This document shows positions 41,415-51,400 of a stretch of DNA of 64,000 nucleotides, in pieces. The stretch comes from Actinomycetes bacterium (GTDB lineage Bacteria; Actinomycetota; Actinomycetes; Mycobacteriales; Mycobacteriaceae). The notes beneath the pieces were generated by a model. The model ran no database searches, was not told the DNA's origin, and worked only from the letters and a program-made list of their open reading frames with translations. Position 1 is the first letter of the stretch, and the number at the start of each line of letters is the position of its first letter. Position numbers and translations under genes: made by a program. Where the stretch lies: positions 1 through 64,000 of the forward strand of contig JAEYUQ010000021.1 of NCBI GenBank assembly GCA_023432405.1. Direction: 5' to 3'.

Positions 41415-42814
41415 CAACTCCTTCTTCTTGTTCGTCGGCTAGCTAGCCTATCGGATCGGTTTCGCTGGTTACGGGAGTAGCTACCTCTCCGGCTGCTGGG
41501 AGTACCGCTTGGCTGTATATTACGGTGGCGGGGTGTCGCCCCAACAACCCGTTTGGCTGGTCCGACTACCTCGCTGGCATCTTTCGGTATGTTGAGGGCG
41601 TCGTACAGGGGTTCCGAAGTAGAGAACCACTGCGGTGGTTCTGGAAGATCAAGTTCCAGCTCATCGTTGATGGCCTGCCACTTCAGCAGTTCATCGTATC
41701 CCACTAAGGTCACAGCTATTCCGCTATGCCCGGCACGGCCTGTTCGTCCAATCCTGTGAACATAGGTGAGGGGATCATCTGGGGTTTGGTAGTTGATAAC
41801 GTGAGTGACATCTTCAACGTCAATACCACGGGCTGCAACATCCGTGGCCACCAGTATTTCTACGGAATCAGTGCGGAAAGCGTTCAGGGATTCTTCTCTT
41901 TGTTTTTGTCCTAAATCTCCGTGGACTGCTGCAACGCTAAACCCTCGCTGAGCTAAATCTTGAGCAAGCCGTGCTGCTGAGCGCTTTGTTCGTGTGAAGA
42001 TAATGGTTCGTCGGCGCCCCTCGGCCTGTAATACCCGAGCAATCACAGCCACTTTATCCATCTGATGTGCTTGGAAAATAACCTGCCGAGTGTTCTCATT
42101 GGTTTGAGCTGTATCTGGTTCTTCAGCCCGAATATGCACAGGTTGATGCATAAACGTGCGCGCCATCGTAAGAATCTGGCCTGGCATAGTGGCAGAAAAC
42201 AACATGGTTTGGTGTTCATGTGTCAGCGCAGAAAGGATTTTTTCAATATCGGGGAGAAACCCCAAATCCAGCATCTCATCTGCCTCATCCAGAACCAGAA
42301 TTGCTACCTCGTCTAAAGTCAGATCCCCTCTGGTAACCAGATCTAAGAGGCGTCCGGGAGTGCCTACTATCACATCCACGCCCACACGAAGTCTTTTCAC
42401 CTGAGGGTCGTAGGGGGCACCGCCGTAGATAGCGGTCACCGTGAGCGGGAGATGGGCAGCAGCGGCAGTGAGATCATCACACACCTGAATGCAGAGCTCT
42501 CGTGTGGGAACCACAACGAGACCGTGGGGAGTCCCATTCGGTTCAGGGATATCTGCGGAATCAAACAGTCGATCTAGAAGCGGTACTCCAAATCCAAGAG
42601 TTTTCCCTGTCCCCGTATGCGCTTGCCCAATGATGTCATGGCCATCCAAGCCCAACGGCAGTGTTAGTTCCTGAATAGGCGTGGTGGTATGAATCCCGCG
42701 CTCATTTAAGGCCTCTGTAATTTCGGCTGCCACGCCAAGCTCATCAAAGGTGGCACGTGGGCGGTTACCTGGTCGGGAGAATGTATTATCAACGCCTGAA
42801 GATCTGTGAGACAC
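41414..42814 (-). CDS. rhlE: DEAD-box RNA helicase
   Basis: A 466-residue RNA helicase. The Q-motif region (TFDELGVAAEI), AHTGTGKTLGFGVPLL (motif I), PTRELCIQV (Ia), VLDEADEMLDLGF (II), FSATMP (III), VATDVAARGIDVEDVTHVINY (V) and HRIGRTGRAG (VI) are intact. The C-terminus is basic and Arg/Ser-rich. The order matches the RhlE gene beside the Rv3212-type gene in mycobacteria. It appears to be leaderless. Confidence 0.94.
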   Translation of the reverse strand: MSHRSSGVDNTFSRPGNRPRATFDELGVAAEITEALNERGIHTTTPIQELTLPLGLDGHDIIGQAHTGTGKTLGFGVPLLDRLFDSADIPEPNGTPHGLVVVPTRELCIQVCDDLTAAAAHLPLTVTAIYGGAPYDPQVKRLRVGVDVIVGTPGRLLDLVTRGDLTLDEVAILVLDEADEMLDLGFLPDIEKILSALTHEHQTMLFSATMPGQILTMARTFMHQPVHIRAEEPDTAQTNENTRQVIFQAHQMDKVAVIARVLQAEGRRRTIIFTRTKRSAARLAQDLAQRGFSVAAVHGDLGQKQREESLNAFRTDSVEILVATDVAARGIDVEDVTHVINYQTPDDPLTYVHRIGRTGRAGHSGIAVTLVGYDELLKWQAINDELELDLPEPPQWFSTSEPLYDALNIPKDASEVVGPAKRVVGATPRHRNIQPSGTPSSRRGSYSRNQRNRSDRLASRRTRRRS

Positions 42815-42821
42815 GTCTTCG

Positions 42822-42827
42822 ATACTA
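42822..42827 (-). promoter_or_regulatory. -10 hexamer for rhlE, leaderless
   Basis: TAGTAT on the minus strand lies 7 bases before the GTG at 42814. A TATGAT on the plus strand at about 42837 can serve the divergent DUF3107 gene. Confidence 0.55.
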
Positions 42828-42928
42828 TCGAGGCTATCTATGATAGTGACATCTATTCGGAGGTTAAGGTTTCAAGACCTACCGCGAGAGTGGGTGTTGT
42901 GAATGTCAGCTGGAAGGGAAGTACCAAC

Positions 42929-43156
42929 GTGGATATCAAAATTGGGTTCATTGATTCTCCTCGGGAGCTCACTGTTTCCGTTGATCAAGACCACGACGCT
43001 GCTGTAGAGCTAGTCACCTCAGCTCTTGAGAATCCAGATGGGATTTTCACTCTGACAGATACCAAAGGCGCTAAGGTTTTGGTGCGCAATTCACAGATTG
43101 CTTATGTCCAGATTGGTCGCCCGTCACCCCAGGCAGTAGGTTTTGCTGGGGTGTAG
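42929..43156 (+). CDS. DUF3107 family protein
   Basis: A 75-residue protein of a small ATP-binding-annotated actinobacterial family (Rv3208A type). VDIKIGFIDSPRELTVSV is the conserved N-terminus; IAYVQIG is near the C-terminus. The GTG at 42929 fits that N-terminus and has AAGGGAA 8 bases upstream; earlier in-frame ATGs would overlap the rhlE start. Confidence 0.88.
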   Translation: MDIKIGFIDSPRELTVSVDQDHDAAVELVTSALENPDGIFTLTDTKGAKVLVRNSQIAYVQIGRPSPQAVGFAGV

Positions 43157-43249
43157 TTCGCGGAGCGTTTATTTCCCAGAGTCACCATCTGCCTGGGCGA
43201 CGCCCCTCCGGGTATCTGTTCCACGTCGAGCTGAGAAGAAGAACCACCT

Positions 43250-44122
43250 ATGGCTTCACAGGATCCTTTTCTAGTCCGTTTTGCCCGAGAATACGGGTGG
43301 CGCGCCTATGCCATTCCTGTACTTATCGTCATCACTGTGCTGGTGTTATGGGATGTGGTGGCGCAGCCTACTTCCGAGGACGCTGCTGTAGCTGAACAAC
43401 CCGAGGCAACCGTTGCTCCTGTGGACGCGGGGGAAGGCCCAGATCCTGCGCAGTCAGAGGTTTTCCTTAAGGACATCACTCAGCTTCCTCCTGGGGGGCC
43501 GTTTACCCAGACTGGTAACAAAACGTATAGGGAGGTTGGTCTTCCAGGCCTGGATGTGGGTGAGGGAAGAGAGAAGACTATCCGGTTCAGTGTGGAAGTT
43601 GAAGATGGTGTCGATACCAGTTCTATGGGTGGGGATGATGCGCTTTCTCAGATGATTGATGCAACTTTGGCTGACCCTAAAGGCTGGACGGCGGATTCCC
43701 GCTTCCGGTTTATTCATGTGCGTTCTTCAGAGAATCCTGATTACCGTTTTCAGCTCACCTCTTTGGACACCACTCACGAACTGTGCGGCAATGACCTGCG
43801 GCTAGAGACTAGTTGCTTTACTTCGGCGGGGGATCGCATTGTCATCAATCATGCTCGGTGGATTCGCGGGGCGGTGCCTTTCGAAGGGGATGTGGGCTCA
43901 TACCGCCAATATCTCATCAACCATGAGTTTGGTCACGGTCTAGGTTATGCGCGCCATGAGCCTTGTTCCAGGGAAGGTGCTTTGGCGCCGATAATGATGC
44001 AGCAGACTCTGTCCCTGAATAATTCTCAGTTATATGAGTTGGATAAAAATGAGGTTTATCCAGATAACAATCTCACGTGTACTGCTAATTCCTGGCCCTA
44101 TCCCAGTGGGCAGAAGTCTTAA
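43250..44122 (+). CDS. DUF3152 protein with metzincin-like zinc motif
   Basis: A 290-residue protein with one N-terminal membrane segment (about 21-37) and an external domain. The domain has HEFGHGLGYARH at 225-236 (His225, Glu226, His229, His236) and a Met-rich turn (PIMMQQT) about 14 residues later, so it is probably a zinc protease. Cys pairs (Cys179/Cys189 and Cys239) could make disulfides. The family is common in actinobacteria and has no assigned substrate. The ATG lacks a strong ribosome site beyond GAAGAAG. Confidence 0.85.
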   Translation: MASQDPFLVRFAREYGWRAYAIPVLIVITVLVLWDVVAQPTSEDAAVAEQPEATVAPVDAGEGPDPAQSEVFLKDITQLPPGGPFTQTGNKTYREVGLPGLDVGEGREKTIRFSVEVEDGVDTSSMGGDDALSQMIDATLADPKGWTADSRFRFIHVRSSENPDYRFQLTSLDTTHELCGNDLRLETSCFTSAGDRIVINHARWIRGAVPFEGDVGSYRQYLINHEFGHGLGYARHEPCSREGALAPIMMQQTLSLNNSQLYELDKNEVYPDNNLTCTANSWPYPSGQKS

Positions 44123-44125
44123 TTC

Positions 44126-45142
44126 ATGAGCCAGGTGCCTGCTCTTCCAGACTTGGTGCGTCGTGCCTTTAGTCTTCCTGCCGAAACTCCAGTACGCCTT
44201 GGGCGCGCCTGGAATAACGGTTGGAAGATTGGCTCCTATGTTCTTACCTCGGTGGAGGATCCTCAGTATTCCGCTCGAATCGCTTCTGTTCGAGCCTGCC
44301 TCCAGGTTCCTGGCGTGCAGATTGCGCACCCCATCCGCGCAAGTGACGGCCGCTATGTTTTTTCTGGTTGGCAGGCTACCCACTACCTTCCCGGAAGTTT
44401 GACTCGCCGTGCAGATGAGCATGTGGCCGTGGCTTTACGCCTGGAGAAAGCGTTACGAGAGATACCTGTCTCCAGAGTGTTTCAACCTGGCTTGAAGAAG
44501 AAATCTGGGTTGAGAAAAGAGTTCCAGCTTTCTCAAAGTGGGATTGCCTCGCCTTTTTCTGCTTCCGAAGCTTCGGCCTCTCGGGGTGACAATCTCTGGG
44601 ATCTTTTCTCCTGTGCAGATACTTTGGCGTGGTCAGATACTTTCTCAGAATGTAGTAATAAGTTCCTTGACGACGCCCCTTCCCCGGAGGATGGTCCTGA
44701 CAAGAAACTCTTATCAGGAGAAGTCGCTCTACATACCGTTGTGGGCACCGTTGATGATGAGGCTGTGGCTGAACCGTCCTATGAGCTTGCCCAAGAGTTG
44801 ATTGCTGCAGCTCGCCGGACTCGTTGTGATCTAGGTGATAACCATCTGTGCCACGGAGATGTGGTCAGTAGTCTTATTAGCGAAGGCACTCATCAACCTA
44901 CGCTGACCGACTTCTTTCCGCTGTTGCGTCCGGCAGGGTATTCCGCTGCGCTGGCCATTGTGGACAATCTCATTGCTGAAAACGCTGGTCTGGGGTTGCT
45001 CCACCGTTACCGGCATATTCCGAATATTGAGCTTTTGTGTTTGCGCGCTGGAGCGTATCGCCTTCTTGTTCATGCTGGGCTACTGCGAAGGGGGTTGGCA
45101 CAAAATTCGAATATAGTTTCGAATGTGCAGAAACTGCTCTAA
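44126..45142 (+). CDS. TIGR02569 family protein
   Basis: A 338-residue protein of an actinobacterial family of unknown function. RLGRAWNNGWKIGSYVLTSVED-type N-terminus and LCHGDVVSSLI (resembling the kinase HGD motif of aminoglycoside phosphotransferases) are seen. A Ser/Lys-rich insert of about 60 residues (about 115-175) is present. It starts 4 bases after the DUF3152 gene. It lies next to adnA, as in mycobacteria. Confidence 0.82.
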   Translation: MSQVPALPDLVRRAFSLPAETPVRLGRAWNNGWKIGSYVLTSVEDPQYSARIASVRACLQVPGVQIAHPIRASDGRYVFSGWQATHYLPGSLTRRADEHVAVALRLEKALREIPVSRVFQPGLKKKSGLRKEFQLSQSGIASPFSASEASASRGDNLWDLFSCADTLAWSDTFSECSNKFLDDAPSPEDGPDKKLLSGEVALHTVVGTVDDEAVAEPSYELAQELIAAARRTRCDLGDNHLCHGDVVSSLISEGTHQPTLTDFFPLLRPAGYSAALAIVDNLIAENAGLGLLHRYRHIPNIELLCLRAGAYRLLVHAGLLRRGLAQNSNIVSNVQKLL

Positions 45143-45151
45143 CCTTCGCTC

Positions 45152-45157
45152 TATTCT
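45152..45157 (+). promoter_or_regulatory. -10 hexamer for adnA, leaderless
   Basis: TATTCT lies 7 bases before the ATG at 45165 and no ribosome site is present. Confidence 0.5.
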
Positions 45158-45164
45158 TAGAGAC

Positions 45165-48100
45165 ATGAATTTACAGCACAACTCCTCTGGCCTAGGCGCT
45201 TTTGATACGCAAGATCCTTCTCAAGGAAAGCCTCATATTCGTTTCGCAAAAGAAGAATTGTCGGTTGCCCCACGTCAGTGGGGTGAGGATGCTCAAGCTC
45301 TTATTGCAGGGTCAGGTAGCTGGAGGCTTCTTGGCTCAGCAGGTTCCGGGGTTTCTAGTCTTCTTGTTGATGCCGCTGTGGCGAGGGTTGATAGTGGGGT
45401 GCCTATCGACAAAATCTTGCTTGTTACTTCGTCGAAGAAGGCAGCATTTCGCCTGAGGCGGGACTTTTCTCGGAGGCTAAAGGGCAGTACCACCATGACT
45501 ACCCCTGTTGTGCGATCTGTGACTTCGCTTGCATTTTGGTTGCTTCAGAAACTTGCACAGGAAAAATTTGGATTACTTCCTGGGGCGCAATTTGATGCGA
45601 TTATTCAGGATTTGTTGCGAGGTGATCTTCGAGATCACCCCGATAATTGGCCGGAGGATTTACGATTAGCTCTCCCCACTGTGAGTTTTGCGCGTGAGCT
45701 TAAAGACTTCCTCCTCCAGGTCATTCAGCGGGATGTGTCAGCCTCGCAACTGCAGGAGTTAGGTCAGCGTTACAACGAGCCACGGTGGACCTCTGCTGGG
45801 GTGTTTTTGAACCAACTGCAGGAGGTGATGAGCCTTCAGGATAGCGAGTCTGGCACCGTTCATCAATACTTAGAAGCGGAACTGAGCGGTGCGGCTGTTC
45901 GTGCCTGGAACAAGGCTCTCGAGACTGGTGGGTTCTCCCCTGAGGATCAAGAGCTTCCCTTTGACACCATTCTTATTGACGATGCTCAGCATCTCAATCC
46001 CCGAGGTGCTGAACTTCTGAGTTATCTCATTGCTGAAGCCAACAAAGTTGTTATTGCTGGAGATCCAGATCAATCTGTGTTCAAATTCCGCGGTGCGAAC
46101 AATGATTTCTTGCTCAAGACACCAGTTGAGCATGAAGTGATGCTGACTGACAGTTTCCGAAACCCAGACACTCAGTTAGTGAAGGTGCTCAGTGGTAGCG
46201 CGCAGCGCAACCTCACAGTGGACTTTATTCGTAGGTCTCATCTGCTTGAGGGAGTGGCGTGGAACGACATGGCGGTTATTGTGCGTTCTGCCCAGGACAT
46301 TCCGGGCATTCAGCGTGCTTTGAATACCTCTGGTGTTCCGGTTCACGTGGAATCTGCCAATCTTCTTCTCACTGAACAGCCTTTGGTAGCTCATCTGCTG
46401 TTGGCTTTGGAATCTGTGGCGTCTCCGCTGAGTCCATCGAAATTGAAAAAAATGGCATCCGGCCTGGTTCCAGATCTTGATCAAGCGGCATTTCGGCGGA
46501 TATATCGGGTGCTGGATCACCATCTGGATACGAAGAGTGAGATTGACCTTCATGCCGGCGCTGATAGCGATGATGACAACCTGGGAGTTCAGGCGGGAAC
46601 GACTAATACAACAGCAGTAGACTTCCAGGAGTCGATTCGCTCGCAGTCAGATCGGAGTACGCAACGTGGTGCTTTGCTCAGTGAGTTACTGCAATCCCAT
46701 ACACCTATTTCTGAAGAGGTAAAGACTAGTTTCGAAACCGCGAATTGCCAGAAGGATCTCAAGGCCCTGGAAACCCTTAAAGAGATCCTTGATGCTGGAA
46801 ACTCTGCTTATGTGCTCAACAAGCCACTAGATCTTGTTGTCTGGGACATCTGGAGCAAACTCGGATTGGCAGCAGCACTACAAGATACTGCCCTGAGAGG
46901 TGGAGTTCGAGGGGCACAGGCACAACAAGATCTAGACGCTGTCATTGACCTCTTCGATGCCTTGGCGGATTTCCTGAAGTTAAAGCCCGCCGCACGAGTC
47001 AGTGACTTCATTAATCACATCACACGTCAAGATCTGCCAACGGGAGTGCGAGATCGCCGCCAAGGAGATCCCGATGCCGTTACTGTTATCACAGCTCATG
47101 GTGCTGTTGATGGGGAATGGAAGAATGTGGTTATCGCAGGCGTCCAGAACAATCAATGGCCCAAGCCTTACCGTGGAGACACAGTGTTCAAGGAAAACAA
47201 GTTCCTGGATCTGATCGACGAAGGCATCGACACCACTATCTACATTGATCGAGCCGTAGAAAGCATTGCGGATGAACGTCGCCTTCTTCATGTTGCTACA
47301 ACAAGGGCCACAGACAAGCTCCTCATCGTAGCGGTGGACTCTGAACTTGAAGAAACCATGCCCTCGCGTTTGTTCTATGAGTTGGAACATAGCTTGAATA
47401 CCTCGATTGAAGAGAATGCACCGTTGGAAGATGCGTATATAGGTGTGCTTGATTCCACATCGCTCATCGCGAAACTACGACGGGTAGTGACCACTGAGAA
47501 CACGCCGGAATGTGAAAAACAGCAGGCGGCGTTGGAGCTTGCGCGCCTAGCTACAGCAGGATTCCAAGCGGCCGATCCAGAGGAGTGGTGGAGCACGAGG
47601 GAGCCTTCCACTAATACTCCGTTAGAGGTCAAGAGCCTGTCACCATCAAAGATTAAGGATATTTTTGAGTGTCCGCTGGGGGCAGTAGCCGAGAGGCTTT
47701 TGCCAACTGAATCAAATATTAATTTGCAGTTGGGAACTCTCATTCATATCTATGCTGAAGCGCTCGAATCAAACTGTGATGAGCAAGAAATTAAGCAACA
47801 GATTTTAAAAGTGTACCGTTCGATATCTCATGCTCCAATGTGGAGAAATGAAATTGAGTACAAAGAATTTGAAGCGGCTCTTGATCATACCCAAGAATGG
47901 ATAGAGGCAAGCCGTAAGGACAACTATGAAAAAATTGCTGTTGAGGCAAATGTCAATGCAATTCTGGCGAATGGCGTTAAGCTTCATGGAAAGATTGATC
48001 TTCTGGAAAAAAAGAGTAGTTCTAATCTCGATGGAGGAAAAGAACAGTATCGAATTGTCGACTATAAGAGCGGCGATAAGAAATATGCTAAAAGCTATAT

Positions 48101-48440
48101 ACTTCAGTTAGCGGCATATGATTCAGCGATAAGGAATGGGCAAATATCGGTAGATGGAGATATTGTCTCCATTAAGCCTGCATCAGGCAAAGTAGAGAAT
48201 CCAGTTTTAGTGTTCCCGAAGAATTGCGTTCCGGGGCATGTGTATGGCAACACTAAATTTGAGTATAGAGCTGATGTGACTAATGACGAGCAAAGGGATA
48301 ACTTTGAGAAGCTTATCGGCATGATATGGGAGGATGCGCAGGGGGCACAAATGGTAGCTCGGAATTACGACGCATTTAGCCCTCGGTGTCAAAAATGTCC
48401 TTTGCGTAGCTCATGTCCGCTGAGGAAAGAAAATAAGTGA
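45165..48440 (+). CDS. adnA: AdnA-type ATP-dependent DNA helicase/nuclease subunit
   Basis: A 1091-residue partner of AdnB in double-strand break resection. The SF1 helicase half has LIDDAQHLNP (motif II), IAGDPDQSVFKFRGA (motif III region) and HVATTRATDK (motif VI). The Walker A is degenerate: GSAGSGVSS, with Val63 where Lys is expected. The C-terminal nuclease has HGKIDLLE and IVDYKSGDKK, and an iron-sulfur set (Cys in FECPLG, then C-x2-C-x5-C near the end). The lead motor is probably AdnB. From about 47640 the base composition drops in G+C. Confidence 0.93.
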   Translation: MNLQHNSSGLGAFDTQDPSQGKPHIRFAKEELSVAPRQWGEDAQALIAGSGSWRLLGSAGSGVSSLLVDAAVARVDSGVPIDKILLVTSSKKAAFRLRRDFSRRLKGSTTMTTPVVRSVTSLAFWLLQKLAQEKFGLLPGAQFDAIIQDLLRGDLRDHPDNWPEDLRLALPTVSFARELKDFLLQVIQRDVSASQLQELGQRYNEPRWTSAGVFLNQLQEVMSLQDSESGTVHQYLEAELSGAAVRAWNKALETGGFSPEDQELPFDTILIDDAQHLNPRGAELLSYLIAEANKVVIAGDPDQSVFKFRGANNDFLLKTPVEHEVMLTDSFRNPDTQLVKVLSGSAQRNLTVDFIRRSHLLEGVAWNDMAVIVRSAQDIPGIQRALNTSGVPVHVESANLLLTEQPLVAHLLLALESVASPLSPSKLKKMASGLVPDLDQAAFRRIYRVLDHHLDTKSEIDLHAGADSDDDNLGVQAGTTNTTAVDFQESIRSQSDRSTQRGALLSELLQSHTPISEEVKTSFETANCQKDLKALETLKEILDAGNSAYVLNKPLDLVVWDIWSKLGLAAALQDTALRGGVRGAQAQQDLDAVIDLFDALADFLKLKPAARVSDFINHITRQDLPTGVRDRRQGDPDAVTVITAHGAVDGEWKNVVIAGVQNNQWPKPYRGDTVFKENKFLDLIDEGIDTTIYIDRAVESIADERRLLHVATTRATDKLLIVAVDSELEETMPSRLFYELEHSLNTSIEENAPLEDAYIGVLDSTSLIAKLRRVVTTENTPECEKQQAALELARLATAGFQAADPEEWWSTREPSTNTPLEVKSLSPSKIKDIFECPLGAVAERLLPTESNINLQLGTLIHIYAEALESNCDEQEIKQQILKVYRSISHAPMWRNEIEYKEFEAALDHTQEWIEASRKDNYEKIAVEANVNAILANGVKLHGKIDLLEKKSSSNLDGGKEQYRIVDYKSGDKKYAKSYILQLAAYDSAIRNGQISVDGDIVSIKPASGKVENPVLVFPKNCVPGHVYGNTKFEYRADVTNDEQRDNFEKLIGMIWEDAQGAQMVARNYDAFSPRCQKCPLRSSCPLRKENK

Positions 48441-48461
48441 TTCTCAACCTAAGGAGATAGA

Positions 48462-51400
48462 ATGATGAAACATATTTCGCCGGAACAGCTTGCCGCCCTC
48501 TTGGGAGAAAAATTTATTCCCACTGAACAGCAGTCTAAGGTCATTTGTTATAACTCGGGTTCCCTTCTGGTGGTGGCCGGAGCAGGAGCTGGGAAAACTG
48601 CAACGATGTCATCCCGCGTTGCATGGCTCGTTGCAAACGGAATAGCAAAGCCAAATGAAATTTTGGGTTTGACTTTCACGCGAAAAGCCACACGACAGTT
48701 GCAAAATAAAATTAACGAATCTTTAACTAAGCTAGGTGCTCATTTTAGTGAACTTCCGATAGTGAACTCCGAGACATCTTTTCATCAGTCGTATGTGACA
48801 GACTTGTCTCCTACGATATCTACGTATGATTCCTATGCGGAAAGACTGGTGCGAGATTACGGAATGTTGCTCTCCTTTGATCCGGCTTCGAGGGTTATTA
48901 ATGACCTTGAGTTATATCAATGGCTCAGGGAGTTTATCCATGACCAAGAACTATCTGATTACTTTACTGACGAAAAAGAGGTTACTGCGCTTAGCTCTTT
49001 TTGGAACCTTAAAAATAATCTAGAGAAGTTTTTGCTCACCGCGGAAGAGGTGAGTGACGAATCCCTAAAGTTGGTTAGAGATATAAAAAGTGTGTCTCTA
49101 GCGAATCCCAAAAATACTACTTCTAAAACTCTAGACAATATTGAAAAAGCTCAGCGCAAAAGGGCAGAGCTTGTAGGTCTCATTGATAGTTTCAATAGAG
49201 AATTGTCCGAGGATTCAGCGACAACGTTTTCCATACAGACTAGTCTTGCTGCTCGTCTTGCTACTGAGGTTGCCTCTGTTGGTGAAACCGAACGCACTAA
49301 GTATAAAGTTGTCATGCTGGATGAGTATCAGGATACAAGTTATGCTCATCGCGTTCTGTTGAGTCATCTGTTTGGGAGAGGTTCTGGTACTGCAGTCACC
49401 GCCGTAGGAGATCCTATGCAGTCTATTTACGGCTGGAATGGTGCAGCATCTGATAATCTCGTCCAATTCCTTAGTGATTTCCCTAATCGATCTCAGGACG
49501 ATCCTGAATCGCTGGAACCAGCCCAGAAACTGGAACTGACAACTAGTTGGCGCAACCCCCCAGAAATTTTAACGCTTGCAAACCTGGTCTCCGACGAGAT
49601 TCTTGGGCAGACACGGGAGAGGTTTGTCTCCGAGCTGACTTCTCGTGAGCGCTCGGATTCTGGTCAGGTATCTTTACGTTACTTTGCCCACAACCAGGAA
49701 GAAGTTGATTGGGTTGCTGACAAATTGCAGTCACAGTATCTGAGTAGCCTTTCCCAGGGGTCGTCTGATTTTAGTGCGGCTATTCTTGTCCGAAAGAATA
49801 GGCAGGCGTATCCCTACGCCGAAGCGCTAAGAGATCGGGGAGTTCCCTGCGAAGTAGTCGGTCTGAAGAACCTTTTGGATTACCCTGCGGTAGCCGATAT
49901 CGTCAACATCGCCAGAATCGTGGTGTCTGATCAGAGTGACGCTGCTTTGCTTCGTATTCTTACTCGGCCCGTTGTAGGCCTTGGGTTCGCTGATATTGAG
50001 AAGTTAAGCAGGTTAGCTTCTACCAGGGGTGTAGCTGGAAAAAGTAGGAGTGATCAACAGTCAGATCCTAGTATAGATATTGCAAAGAAAGTTGAAAAAG
50101 TATATAAGGAGGCGCATTCTGTTCCCATTAGTCTTTCAGAAACATTAAGCATTGTTTCAGGCGATACTGGTTTATCTCCTGAGGGCATAAAACGAGTTCG
50201 TAATCTCGCTCAAAGACTTTCGTTGTTGAGAAAGTTGAGTTCACAACAGTCGCCGTGGCAGTTTTTTATGAGTATCATCTCTCTCTTTGGAATCCGAGAG
50301 GAAATTCTTTCTCAAGAGAATTCTGAAAAAGCAAGGTTTGGTATAGCTCAATTAGACCAACTCTTGCTTGAGGTTGAAGGTTACTCGCAGGTTTCCGGCG
50401 CTAGCTTGAGGGATGTTGTTGACTACCTATGTGTTCCTGAAGAAATCCGCCAAGATGGTGCTCATTTTTCTGGAGATCTAGATTCTGGTGAGGTTGAAAC
50501 GGCATCCGGAAGAGTACAAATTCTCACTGTCCATAAAGCTAAAGGCCTAGAATGGGACACCGTCGCTGTTGTTGAGGCTAGTACTAAAACTTATGGTTGT
50601 TCAAGCGAGAATATAACCAAAGGGTTTACGAGACCTAGCACCTGGTTGACCGCTGTTGACTTGATTCCCACTCAGCTTATGGATAAACCATTGCCTCCTG
50701 TTGCTGGGTTAAAGTTCACTGACATTGATTCTCCAATGCAAAAACGTCCTATTTTTGTTCCGGGTAATATTGGTAAATATGCTAAAAAGCCTGGTCTCAG
50801 CGATACAAACCTCAAAAATGCGGATAGAGAATACAGAGAAGAGATTTTAGACTTTGATTACCAAGAGAAAATTCGTCTTTTCTATGTGGCTATCACCCGC
50901 GCTCGAAAGTGCTTGTTAGTGTCCGGTAGTGCGGAAGAATCTCCTAATCCGTTTTTTCCCTTCCAGAAGCTTCACGATCAGTTCCCCGAGTTCGTAGAGC
51001 GTTGGGATCTAGACAGTTCTGACCCCGTTGAGACCACGTCGACATCATCTTCGGAGACCTTTGATGCCAATGAATATGCTCAGTGGCAGGAAGAGGAACG
51101 TCAGCCCGAGGCTGCGGATAGGTGGTATCCACGTTTCGTGGTTGAGGATTCTCACAGGTCCGGTGCTCAGATGGTTAAGAATGCTATTGATTCGCTGGGG
51201 GTTTCTGGTGTGAGCGCCGATACCTCTCTTGGTTTCGTGGCGGAATCTCAATCATCTGATAGTTCTGAGTTTTCTGATGGGGTGTCTTCACACAATCTGT
51301 GGGAGCAGGAAGTTAATGCGCTTATTGAGGAGCGAAAGAGAAATACGGGCTCAGAGATTGAGGTGTCTCTTCCTGAAGTTGTAACTACCTCTGACATGGT

